Below, in pieces: positions 1 to 8,384 of a stretch of 64,000 bases of DNA; the stretch's first letter is position 1, and each line of letters starts with the position of its first letter. The notes under the pieces were generated by a model that worked only from the letters and a program-made list of their open reading frames with translations, had not been told where the DNA came from and ran no database searches. Location: assembly GCA_017858735.1 (NCBI GenBank), contig JAFMBH010000005.1, positions 1-64,000 on the forward strand. Direction: 5' to 3'. This DNA is from Bacteroidota bacterium. Lineage in GTDB: Bacteria; Bacteroidota; Bacteroidia; Chitinophagales; Saprospiraceae. The position numbers and the translations under genes are program-made.

Positions 1-1221
1 ATTATTTAATGGCCCTCCTAAAACGGAGTACTCAAAAACACCCAACATGGTTATTTTACCCTTGTTAGCAAAACTTCTGGTATAATCAGCATTTAGTGTT
101 TGAAAATTTCCTTTCCTTACATATAAATTTTGGTTGAAAAATCGGCGAAAAGGAGAACCAAAAGAAGGATCGAAAAGATTAATATTACTACCCGTTTTCA
201 CAAATTCCTCATAATGCAAATTTGCCGTTCGGTCTGTTTGTTTTTCACCCATATACCAATTTACATTTAAAACCTCCCTCTTGGTTGGCGTATAAGTCAA
301 ACCAGATCTAATACCATATTGATAATCTTTATAATTTCTAATGCCTTCAGAAGGAAGGAAAGTGAGGGAATCTTTTAGTACAGTTCTTATTTCCCCAATT
401 CTAAATCCCTCAATATCAAAGCGCCTATAATCAGCGCCCACAAAAAAACTAGCCTTAGAACCCGAATAATTGGCTGAAAAATCAGATCCATAACGCAAAG
501 GTTCCCGACCGCCCGTCATACCATTGGCCACCAGGCTCCAGCCAATAATCTGATCTTTTTTGGTAATAATATTTACAATTCCTGCCTTGCCGTCTGCATC
601 GTATTTTGCGGAAGGCGAAGTGATTAATTCTATTTTTTCAATAACATTAGCAGGTAATTGAGCTAAGGCTTCCGACGCAGTTCTTTGCGTAGGTTTTCCA
701 TCTATTAGCACCAGAAAACTGGCACTTCCTCTTAATAATATCTCTCCCTCCACATTCACCGTTACTGAGGGAAGCCTGGAAATAAGATCTAATCCAGTTC
801 CGTTAGCTGCATTTTGAAATTGTTTAGTATCAAATATCTGTTTATCAATTTGAATGGTCTGGGTTTTTCGTTCCCCATTGACGATAATCTCCTCTAAGGT
901 ACTAACCGATGCCGTAAGATAAATAGCTGGAATATTTTCTGTTTTCTCCCCAGGTTTAAAGTCAAGTGATTCATAACCCATGAATTGAAAGCGTAAAATA
1001 CTACTATTTCCTCGTTCCGATTTAACTTGAAATTTACCATTCTCATCTGTCACCGTTCCTGCAACGATAGAAGAGTCTTTTCCTAAAACCGATACCGAGG
1101 CAAACTCAATAGGTTTCTTGGTTTCACTGTCAAATACAATTCCTTGGTATTGTGATAGTTGACCATAAACATTGTTTAATGTCACGAGTGACATTAACAA
1201 AAAAAGAGGTGATTTCAGCAT
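1..1221 (-). CDS. TonB-receptor-like outer membrane beta-barrel protein (OMP_b-brl_3 type), 3' end outside window
   Basis: An open frame of 407 codons reads from an ATG at 1221 to the window edge, so the C-terminal barrel is missing. It starts with a signal peptide (MLKSPLFLLM... ending near VYG). A carboxypeptidase-regulatory-like domain follows (about residues 20-105; YQGIVFD, GTVTDENGKF). Then comes a plug-like segment with LRGSASFLVLIDGKPT and QLPANVIEKIELITSPSAKY, then barrel strands. The same plug motifs occur in the gene at 51918-54296, so the two are paralogues. The family is outer-membrane and often uncharacterised; no SusD partner is next to it. The substrate is unknown. The start is well fixed by the signal peptide. 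Confidence 0.85.
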   Translation of the reverse strand, partial: MLKSPLFLLMSLVTLNNVYGQLSQYQGIVFDSETKKPIEFASVSVLGKDSSIVAGTVTDENGKFQVKSERGNSSILRFQFMGYESLDFKPGEKTENIPAIYLTASVSTLEEIIVNGERKTQTIQIDKQIFDTKQFQNAANGTGLDLISRLPSVTVNVEGEILLRGSASFLVLIDGKPTQRTASEALAQLPANVIEKIELITSPSAKYDADGKAGIVNIITKKDQIIGWSLVANGMTGGREPLRYGSDFSANYSGSKASFFVGADYRRFDIEGFRIGEIRTVLKDSLTFLPSEGIRNYKDYQYGIRSGLTYTPTKREVLNVNWYMGEKQTDRTANLHYEEFVKTGSNINLFDPSFGSPFRRFFNQNLYVRKGNFQTLNADYTRSFANKGKITMLGVFEYSVLGGPLNN

Positions 1222-1263
1222 ATATTCATTTAACTAAACAAATATACTTTAAAATTAGTATTA

Positions 1264-3405
1264 CTACTCTACCGTTAACCACGTATAACCTTCGGCAGGA
1301 ATTGTAACCACTAAGTCCGATTCATAATTTCTATTTAACTTTAAAGTTATTGGTTTTCCCTCCCTTTCCCTAAATACAGCTGTGTCTGTCAGACCTGTAT
1401 AATATAGAGGCACCGAAATGGTTCTGGTGATGTCCTTTTTGGTAGGATTGTACAACATGAGCATGCCTTTGTATTTACCCGATGGATCGGCATGTAACAA
1501 GCCATCCCAATCCCTGCCATCGGCTCTTCGCAGATGAACCATATCTGCATTCAGGATATCCCGGTATTTTTTATACCATGCAACCGTTTTTAAAACCAAT
1601 TGCCTGGTTTCCTCCGTGTCATATAATCGGGGGCCTCGGTAACAGGCTTGCACTCCTGCACCATAATATTGCATCATCAGATTTTCATAATCCTTTAAAT
1701 GCTCACTTAAAGGTTCAAGAATAGCTTCCGGTCCACCCCCTTGATATTTTGTTAAAGGAACAAAACCCCAGCTCATTGAGCCCATTTTTTCCAGGGTACC
1801 GTCGTGAATATTTTGCCTGTTTAAGACCCTTTGTTGCTCCCGGGAAAGAGAAAAATTAACCTCCCTGTAACCTATCGCAATCTTATGAGTACCATCTAAA
1901 AAATACCAATCCGGCGCATTGATATAAACCCCCTTTTCGTTCAACCAACGATAAAGTTCCTTTTGAATTTCCATCTGCCTCCATTGAGAATCCTCCAGTC
2001 CCTCATGACCGGGATGAGAAGTTGATGCGCATACGTCACCCGGATAAGGTCCATCATTTTCCCAAATATCAAACCCAGTTTTTTCAAAAAAATACTTGAT
2101 TTTATCCCTGAAATCCAGTCCCCAGGTACTTCCAAAACAAGGCGCATTCCCGAAAAGGGCGCCACCGGGTTTTCCTGTTTTAGGATCGATAACATCATGT
2201 TCGTCGCTAATCCGACGACTGCTGAACAGGGCATAACCGCCAAGTAAAATACCCTTACTATGAGCATAATCTGCTAATTTCTTCCATCGCGTAATATTGA
2301 TATTCGAAGTGTCCTCCATTTTCAGATGACTACCAAAACTCAAGATTACGGCTTCATAACCTGTCTGAACACATTGATCGATACAACGCACCACCTCATC
2401 ATCGGATTTACTCACCAAATGCATGAAAATAGGATTCTGGGTAGTCCAGGGCGCTATGGTTCTATACATTTTTTTCAACATCAACCCCCTTCTTTGTCTG
2501 TCATAACTGTCCATCAACAGTTCATTGGTTTTAACTGAAGTAAAAATTTCGCCCCTTTTCAGTGTAATTCCCGGTGCTTTTTCCGGATAAATTTCAAGCA
2601 AACAAGGGGTTTGAAAATTATAATTCACCTGAGAAGTATAAACGCTATCTGTTTTCCAATGAGTAGTCTGATCACTTATATCATAACGCATGGCATTATT
2701 GAAAGCATAATTGGTCTCAAAATAGATACCATGTTGTTTTTTCATTTCATCAGGAGAACCAACGACTGCACTTTCCTCTTCCACTAAACCCAGCACTTCA
2801 TTTACCACCCTGTGTAATTTCACCTCTTTGGATGATTCATTGAGAATAGTCAACCATTTTACTATCAAAGGGATACCATCATATAGCGCATAATGAACCT
2901 CCACTTTTAATCCTTTCAACTCATTTACCGGAGATTCAAACTTCAGCACCAGTTCTTTCCCGGTTGCTGCCAGAAATTTACCTGTCCAGGTATTCGATTT
3001 CCATTGAATGCCAGGTTTGATATCTGAAACCAGATAACTGGTAAACATAAAATCATTTTCCCCTTTGGTCAGGGAAGGAAGCCATTCTGGTAGAAAATAT
3101 CCATTTTCCTTTTGACCCACCAAGCCGCCAATATGGTATTCCTTGTGATCAATAATCAAGCGAGCTTCTGGCTTTATGGCTCTTATCAGTTGCTGTTGAT
3201 TTGTCAGATTCACGAAATCAAAGCATCCTATATTTTTTCCTAAATAAAAGGATCTTCTCAATAATCCATTTTGGATAACCAGCGTATTATCCTCTTCTGT
3301 GACGGTTGATTTTTGAGGAACGGAATGAATTAGCCAATCAAACTTAGATGATTGAGCGTTTAAACCGGAGGAAAAAAGGATAGCCAGAAACCAAAAGTAT
3401 TTCAT
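1264..3405 (-). CDS. secreted glycoside hydrolase, alpha-galactosidase-like (clan GH-D type)
   Basis: 713 aa from the ATG at 3405. A longer frame opens at 3465, but 3405 gives a clean signal peptide (MKYFWFLAIL..., cut after NAQ), and the upstream extension would run through a terminator hairpin at 3430-3459. Residues about 20-320 look like a beta-sandwich domain as in GH36. The central part resembles a TIM barrel, with FDIWENDGP near residues 445-452, where GH27/31/36 enzymes carry the nucleophile Asp (D446 or D451 here). A C-terminal beta domain ends in PAEGYTWLTVE. By family it should cleave terminal alpha-galactosides or related sugars outside the cytoplasm or in the periplasm. The exact CAZy family is uncertain; I am surer of the fold than of the substrate. 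Confidence 0.6.
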   Translation of the reverse strand: MKYFWFLAILFSSGLNAQSSKFDWLIHSVPQKSTVTEEDNTLVIQNGLLRRSFYLGKNIGCFDFVNLTNQQQLIRAIKPEARLIIDHKEYHIGGLVGQKENGYFLPEWLPSLTKGENDFMFTSYLVSDIKPGIQWKSNTWTGKFLAATGKELVLKFESPVNELKGLKVEVHYALYDGIPLIVKWLTILNESSKEVKLHRVVNEVLGLVEEESAVVGSPDEMKKQHGIYFETNYAFNNAMRYDISDQTTHWKTDSVYTSQVNYNFQTPCLLEIYPEKAPGITLKRGEIFTSVKTNELLMDSYDRQRRGLMLKKMYRTIAPWTTQNPIFMHLVSKSDDEVVRCIDQCVQTGYEAVILSFGSHLKMEDTSNINITRWKKLADYAHSKGILLGGYALFSSRRISDEHDVIDPKTGKPGGALFGNAPCFGSTWGLDFRDKIKYFFEKTGFDIWENDGPYPGDVCASTSHPGHEGLEDSQWRQMEIQKELYRWLNEKGVYINAPDWYFLDGTHKIAIGYREVNFSLSREQQRVLNRQNIHDGTLEKMGSMSWGFVPLTKYQGGGPEAILEPLSEHLKDYENLMMQYYGAGVQACYRGPRLYDTEETRQLVLKTVAWYKKYRDILNADMVHLRRADGRDWDGLLHADPSGKYKGMLMLYNPTKKDITRTISVPLYYTGLTDTAVFREREGKPITLKLNRNYESDLVVTIPAEGYTWLTVE

Positions 3406-3429
3406 GTAATTATTTTTGCTTATAAAATT

Positions 3430-3459
3430 AAAAAAGGGAATGATAAAATTTTCATTCCC
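3430..3459 (-). terminator. rho-independent terminator after the DoxX-like gene
   Basis: On the minus strand GGGAATGA, an 8-nt loop and TCATTCCC form a perfect 8-bp stem (3436-3443 with 3452-3459), followed at once by six U (3430-3435). It lies between the stop of the DoxX-like gene and the ATG of the glycosidase at 3405, so the two are separate transcription units. Confidence 0.75.
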
Positions 3460-3493
3460 CTTCAATTAAATATAGTTTATAAATACATTAAAG

Positions 3494-3850
3494 TTAACTC
3501 TTTCTTGTCCCTGCAAAAACGAGGGCGCCTCCAGCTATGGCAATATCTTTCAATAGACTGGCAGTTGCAGATTGGTCACCGGCCATTGCACCCTTTAAAT
3601 GAATAACCAACACAAACACTAATAACAAAGCGGCTAGTAAAACAGAGGCTAATTTTGCCATTTTATCCGTGAGTATTGCGACCGCAGCGGCAATCAAAGC
3701 AATACCCGTCAAATAAACCCAAATTACGCCACCGGGGATAGCCGCTGGAACCATCCCTGCCATGGCAGGACCGCTAATGAAATGAAATAGTCCGAAAATA
3801 GCCATTGGAATGGCTAATAAGTACTTTCCTAATTTGATAAAAGCATCCAT
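3494..3850 (-). CDS. DoxX-like small integral membrane protein
   Basis: 118 aa with four hydrophobic segments (about residues 8-28, 42-60, 64-85 and 98-112) and short polar loops, as in the DoxX/DoxX-like family. Some DoxX relatives belong to quinone-linked or redox complexes, but most bacterial members have no assigned role. It is transcribed alone: a terminator follows it, and 107 bp separate it from the upstream GH16 gene. Nothing ties it to the polysaccharide locus beyond position. Confidence 0.6.
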   Translation of the reverse strand: MDAFIKLGKYLLAIPMAIFGLFHFISGPAMAGMVPAAIPGGVIWVYLTGIALIAAAVAILTDKMAKLASVLLAALLLVFVLVIHLKGAMAGDQSATASLLKDIAIAGGALVFAGTRKS

Positions 3851-3957
3851 TTCTAATAGTTTAATTGTTAAAAAAATAAGCGACTTATCAATTTAGCCAT
3901 TTTTATGGACAAATGCGTACTACCTACCTTTTTTGTTGTTTATTCTCAGAAATCCCT

Positions 3958-5190
3958 TTATCCCTTTTGAAATACTTTTATATAATCCACAACAAACCAA
4001 CGGGGGAAAACGGTTCTTGCGTCGGGTGAGCCAGGAAAATTACCACCGATGGCCAGATTGACGATAAAAAAGAAAGATTGATTAAACGGATAGGGTTGGC
4101 CGTTCAAATCGGCAGGGGTCAATTGGTGATATGGTACATTATTTACCAGCCATTGAATCTTATTTTCTTCCCAGATGATAGAAAACACATTAAATGAAGT
4201 ATTAAAATCATATTCACCGGAGGAAAAGGTAGCGCCAGTTCTAAACCTGTGCTGCGCCACCGTGGCACCAAAATGTGCGGTACCCACCACTCTGTTTATT
4301 TTATCACCACTCGTTTCCATAATATCTATCTCACCGCAAGCGGGCCAGGGAACCTGAGGTATATTATCCCCTAACATCCAGAGCGCCGGCCAATACCCCT
4401 TTCCTTCAGGAACAGCGGCTCGAATGTCGATACGTCCATATTTGAACGATTTCTTTCTTTGCGTTGTCAGTCTGGAGGAGGTATAATTTTTACCACCTAC
4501 CGTTTCCTTTTTTCCCTCAATGATTAAATATCCGTCGGAAAGCTGGGCATTTTTTTCCTGATAAAATTGTAACTCATTATTTCCCCAGTTGCAATTTCCC
4601 GGACATCCATCGCCCAGTTCGTAGTTCCAAACGGCACTATTCAGATTAGTTCCCTGAAAACTCTCCTCCCAAACTTTGGTAAAGCCAGTATAGCTATCGG
4701 GTGAAATATATCCAGTTTTAGGGATATTTATCTTGTCAATCAAACTAAAATCATCGTTAACCAGGGTAATTGTCAATCGAGTAGGTTCACTTAAGGTAGC
4801 ATTTAAAGCTTGAATGAGTACAATTTCCAGTTTTTCGTCAGTCTCCTTAACGGCATCCCCAAATATTTTAATAGGAATGAACACGGTAAGTTCTCCTGGT
4901 TTAATGAATATTTTGCCCTCTGTAATCTCCTCATAATCAGTCCCTGGTGTAGCTGTTAACCCATTAACCTGATATTTAACCATCACCTGGGTCCTGTTTT
5001 CCCCTTTCAGTTGAATACCTAACTGTATAGTGGTGTCTTTATTACCCTCGGGAATAGAGAGAGCTTGAGCAATGAAAGAAACCTGTGGCGCATTATAATC
5101 TGGCAACTCATCGATATCCCCCTCCTTAAAACACCCTTGAATCAAAAGTAAAAAGGGCAAAAACTTAAAAATGTATATTACGTTTTTCAT
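3958..5190 (-). CDS. GH16 endo-beta-glucanase (laminarinase-like) lipoprotein with Calx-beta domain
   Basis: 410 aa. A lipoprotein signal ends in LIQGC (C20), so it is probably surface-anchored. Residues about 35-147 form a Calx-beta-like domain (PGTDYEEITEGKIFIKPGE, ITLVNDD). Residues about 168-408 are the GH16 jelly roll with the active-site signature GEIDIMETSG: nucleophile E287, helper D289, acid/base E292. The nearby WGNNELQFY and WPALWML segments are typical of bacterial beta-1,3(4)-glucanases. Its ATG directly abuts the stop of the upstream GH16 gene, so the two are co-translated. It is the last gene of the SusCD operon. The likely role is endo-cleavage of laminarin or mixed-linkage glucan at the cell surface. 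Confidence 0.9.
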   Translation of the reverse strand: MKNVIYIFKFLPFLLLIQGCFKEGDIDELPDYNAPQVSFIAQALSIPEGNKDTTIQLGIQLKGENRTQVMVKYQVNGLTATPGTDYEEITEGKIFIKPGELTVFIPIKIFGDAVKETDEKLEIVLIQALNATLSEPTRLTITLVNDDFSLIDKINIPKTGYISPDSYTGFTKVWEESFQGTNLNSAVWNYELGDGCPGNCNWGNNELQFYQEKNAQLSDGYLIIEGKKETVGGKNYTSSRLTTQRKKSFKYGRIDIRAAVPEGKGYWPALWMLGDNIPQVPWPACGEIDIMETSGDKINRVVGTAHFGATVAQHRFRTGATFSSGEYDFNTSFNVFSIIWEENKIQWLVNNVPYHQLTPADLNGQPYPFNQSFFFIVNLAIGGNFPGSPDARTVFPRWFVVDYIKVFQKG

Positions 5191-6003
5191 TTAGTCCTTT
5201 TTTTGATAAACTCTCACATAATCGATAGAAAATCGGGCGGGGAAAGCTGTTGCATCAACCCCCATTTTACCTCCGAGGTTACCCCCAACGGCAAGGTTCA
5301 AAATGACATGAAAAGGTTGGTCAAAAGGCCATTGTTTACTATTTGCCAATGCCTCCTTATAGAAAGTAAAATAAATTTTCCCGTCAAATAAAAAATCCAT
5401 TTTTTCAGGAGTCCAGTCTATGGCATATAAATGATAGTCCTCGTGTGGCTTTATTTTACCAACGCCTCCTCCCTTTTGCGTACCAATCATGTGATTGAAA
5501 GCTTCCGTATGAACGGTGCCGAAAATAGAATCCTGAGCAAACCCTACGTGTTCCAACAAATCAATTTCTCCACTTCCCGGCCATTCTCCGTAGTTGTTTT
5601 TCTCTGGCAAGAGCCAGATAGCAGCCCAGGTACCTAAGCCAACGGGTGTTTTTGCTCTCATTTCAAAATAGCCATATTTCCAGGAAGCCCTGTTTCTGGT
5701 AAGCATCCTGGCAGAAGTATATTCCTTCCCTCCCATTTTTTCTGGTCGGGCCTCAATGGTTAATTTTCCATCTTTTACAGAGGCATTGTCGATATCTGCC
5801 TCGGTGTAATATTGCCACTCATTATTTCCCCAACCACAGATTCGGGGACAACCATCACCCACATCATAAGTCCATTTACTGGCATCCGGTAATCCCTCTG
5901 TTGAAAATTCATCAGACCAGACAAGTTTGTACTTTTTGGGAGGTTTTGACATGGAAAACAACAAAAAAGCACACAGAATTGAATAAAAAGTTAAGTATTT
6001 CAA
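5191..6003 (-). CDS. GH16 endo-beta-1,3-glucanase (laminarinase-like), catalytic domain only
   Basis: 270 aa: a hydrophobic signal segment (residues 1-19) without a lipobox, then a single GH16 domain. The signature GEIDLLEH gives nucleophile E146, D148 and acid/base E151. The WGNNEWQYY and WAAIWLLPEKN segments match laminarinase-type GH16. It shares the CGWGNNE/NCNWGNNE region with the downstream GH16 but lacks the Calx-beta module, so the pair probably works in different compartments: this one secreted or periplasmic, the other lipid-anchored. There is no gap to the downstream gene. It belongs to the SusCD operon. Confidence 0.9.
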   Translation of the reverse strand: MKYLTFYSILCAFLLFSMSKPPKKYKLVWSDEFSTEGLPDASKWTYDVGDGCPRICGWGNNEWQYYTEADIDNASVKDGKLTIEARPEKMGGKEYTSARMLTRNRASWKYGYFEMRAKTPVGLGTWAAIWLLPEKNNYGEWPGSGEIDLLEHVGFAQDSIFGTVHTEAFNHMIGTQKGGGVGKIKPHEDYHLYAIDWTPEKMDFLFDGKIYFTFYKEALANSKQWPFDQPFHVILNLAVGGNLGGKMGVDATAFPARFSIDYVRVYQKKD

Positions 6004-6014
6004 AATTAAAACGT

Positions 6015-6854
6015 TTATCTAGCTTCAAAATATAATTCAAACCAACCACCCCCTTTTAAAAATGGAGTTCTTACAATCATCTCTTTTTCCGTTAATCTCA
6101 CGATGTCATAGACATTTGAGGCATCCCAAACCCCCATGAAGGCACCTTCCGGAAGTTCAATGCGAGGAACACCTGCAGGACCAATAGGAATAAGTTGCCA
6201 TTGTGGTTTTCCCGGCAAAGAAAAAGGTACCGGCTTATATCCATTCCAAGGATCAACAGTTAATCCATTATTTTCATAAATAAATTTGTTTTCTGCCCAG
6301 GCAAAACAAAAATTATCATCGTACTGCTCATTCTGGAGACCATTTAGCGGAGAAGTAAACCATTCGGCAGAACCTGGCGTTGGACCAACGGCTACCGCCC
6401 CTGCTTTTTTACTGAAAGTCCAGCATTTTCGACTGGTTGGGTCACACCCACCTGCTAAAAGAGTCGCTAAACCAGTACAAGGAGTAACAGCATCTTTAGG
6501 TATAACCACGGAAAAACTTTGCTGCCCAGTGCCAGAGCCACCTTTAAATGAACCTGACCATAATATGTTATACCGCCCAGCTTTAGGAAAATAAAAAGTA
6601 TCTAATCCCTTTTTTGTCCTGTCAGGACTGGCTCCTACGGCCGACCATAAACGATCAAAAACCAAATCACTTTTCTCACTAACCACCACCCGATTAGAAT
6701 CTGTTTTTAACTGAACAACCGAAAGGGTAGGTAAATCTGGTGATTTTCCTAATTGAATATCAGGTTCCTGATAAGATTCACATCCTAAAAATAGGGTGCT
6801 GATAAGTATAAAAATGGGTAATCCCCTGGATAATATATAAAAAAATGGTTTCAT
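6015..6854 (-). CDS. surface glycan-binding lipoprotein (SusE-position, PKD-like)
   Basis: 279 aa lipoprotein; the signal ends in TLFLGC (C25). Residues about 40-125 resemble a PKD/Ig-like beta-sandwich (SEKSDLVFDRLWS, AGRYNILWSG). The C-terminal half (about 130-279) is rich in Trp and aromatic residues (CWTFSKKAG, WDASNVYDIVRL, GGGWFELYF) and looks like a compact sugar-binding beta-domain. It sits directly after SusD and before two GH16 genes, where laminarin loci carry their surface glycan-binding protein. The function is inferred from lipoprotein nature and position; no catalytic motif is seen. Confidence 0.65.
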   Translation of the reverse strand: MKPFFYILSRGLPIFILISTLFLGCESYQEPDIQLGKSPDLPTLSVVQLKTDSNRVVVSEKSDLVFDRLWSAVGASPDRTKKGLDTFYFPKAGRYNILWSGSFKGGSGTGQQSFSVVIPKDAVTPCTGLATLLAGGCDPTSRKCWTFSKKAGAVAVGPTPGSAEWFTSPLNGLQNEQYDDNFCFAWAENKFIYENNGLTVDPWNGYKPVPFSLPGKPQWQLIPIGPAGVPRIELPEGAFMGVWDASNVYDIVRLTEKEMIVRTPFLKGGGWFELYFEAR

Positions 6855-6875
6855 AATCTTTAGCTTTTATGTAGA

Positions 6876-8372
6876 TTAATAGCCCTGATTTTGGGTAACA
6901 GCGCCATTACTTGCCTGAATTTGAGATTGAGGAATAGGAAACACCTTATGAATATTTTCCTTATATCCTAAAGGGCCCAGAAAACTTACCGCTCTCCCGG
7001 TTCTCACCAAATCAAAAAACCGATGTCCTTCCAATGCGAGTTCCAGCCTTCTTTCATTATAAATAGCCTCTAACAATGTATTTCCTGAAGAAGTTATTTC
7101 TGGCAATTTAACTCTTGCTCTTACTTGATTCAATGCATTTCTGGCGATGGTCTGATCGCCTGACTGGAAAGAAGCTTCAGCAAAAAGAAGCAGCACATCA
7201 GCGTATCTGATTACCCGGTCATTCGTTCCTCCGTTAGGATTTGGATCTCCGAAAGTGGCTTGTTCACTTCTGTTATTAAAGTATTTTTTACCGTAGTAAT
7301 CGTGAGGATAACCTCCTGTAGCCTCTTTTGTAAAAATTCCGCGATCGCCCATGGGCTCTCCCACTCTAAAAACGGTAGCTTTTAATCGGGGATCTTCTGT
7401 GCCTGTAGCTAGAAAAGCATCAACCAGACTTTTGGTTGGGATATTAAATCCAAATCCATCGAATTGTCCTCGGGCGCGAACAAAAACATTGGTAAAGGTC
7501 CCTTCATTATTATTATTGTTACCCCAATTTCCCCCTGATTCCGTCATATATTGAATTTCAAATACCGATTCCACGCCATTTTCACCTGCTTTTGTAAAAA
7601 TACGATTGAAATCGGGCTCTAATTTGTACTCTCCGGACGAAATTAAAGCTTCCCCCACCTTTTTAGCTTCCGCCCACTTTTTACGCCACACCAACGATTT
7701 TAAAAGTAAGCCCTGAGCGGCTCCTTTTGTAATTCTTCCCAAATCAGCTTGCGTATATTGGCTTCGAAGGGGAAGATTTGAAACAGCAATGGTCAAATCA
7801 CTTTCAATTAAATTCCAGATACTTTCTGCGGAAGAACGGGGCATCTTATATTCTGAGGGAGACAAAAGGCGATCCACCTTAGGGACGTCGCCGAAAATAG
7901 TAACCAGATTATAAAAAAACCAGGCTCTGAGAAAATAGGCTTCGCCCAATATCCTTTTCTTTAATTTTTCGTCCATGACAATGGCGGGAACTTTTCCCAG
8001 CACAATATTCGCCCTGTTAATTCCCTCGTAATCAGCTGCCCATTCGGCCGCCAGATAACCAGTATTGACAGGACCTTGAAATTGTTCAAGAGCAGCCAAA
8101 AGAGGCTGATCATTGTCACCTGAACCACCTTTTACCGCGTCGTCAGACATAATATCGCCCCAAAACCATCGAAAATGCCCTTCTGGCGACATTTCAAATT
8201 GTAAAGTAGCATAAGCAGCATGAATAGCGGAAACTGCGTCGGCTTCTGTCTGATAGAAATTGTCAAGGGTTGTACCAACAAGCGGTTTTTTATCTAACAA
8301 TAATTCTTCACAACTGCTGAGAGAAAATAAAAACAGAAGTACAAACCATTTATTAATAATAAGATTCTTCAT
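6876..8372 (-). CDS. RagB/SusD family nutrient-uptake lipoprotein
   Basis: 498 aa. The lipoprotein signal ends in SLSSC (C21). The N-terminal part has the SusD-typical DNFYQTEADAVSAIHAAYATL helix. The TPR-like middle contains ILGEAYFLRAWFFYNLVTIFGDVP, the commonest SusD signature. The C-terminus has NERRLELALEGHRFFDLVRTG. The protein caps the SusC channel and binds glycan on the cell surface. It follows susC by 12 bp in the same operon. With the two GH16 enzymes, the expected ligand is a beta-1,3-glucan. Confidence 0.95.
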   Translation of the reverse strand: MKNLIINKWFVLLFLFSLSSCEELLLDKKPLVGTTLDNFYQTEADAVSAIHAAYATLQFEMSPEGHFRWFWGDIMSDDAVKGGSGDNDQPLLAALEQFQGPVNTGYLAAEWAADYEGINRANIVLGKVPAIVMDEKLKKRILGEAYFLRAWFFYNLVTIFGDVPKVDRLLSPSEYKMPRSSAESIWNLIESDLTIAVSNLPLRSQYTQADLGRITKGAAQGLLLKSLVWRKKWAEAKKVGEALISSGEYKLEPDFNRIFTKAGENGVESVFEIQYMTESGGNWGNNNNNEGTFTNVFVRARGQFDGFGFNIPTKSLVDAFLATGTEDPRLKATVFRVGEPMGDRGIFTKEATGGYPHDYYGKKYFNNRSEQATFGDPNPNGGTNDRVIRYADVLLLFAEASFQSGDQTIARNALNQVRARVKLPEITSSGNTLLEAIYNERRLELALEGHRFFDLVRTGRAVSFLGPLGYKENIHKVFPIPQSQIQASNGAVTQNQGY

Positions 8373-8384
8373 TTGCTTAATTTT

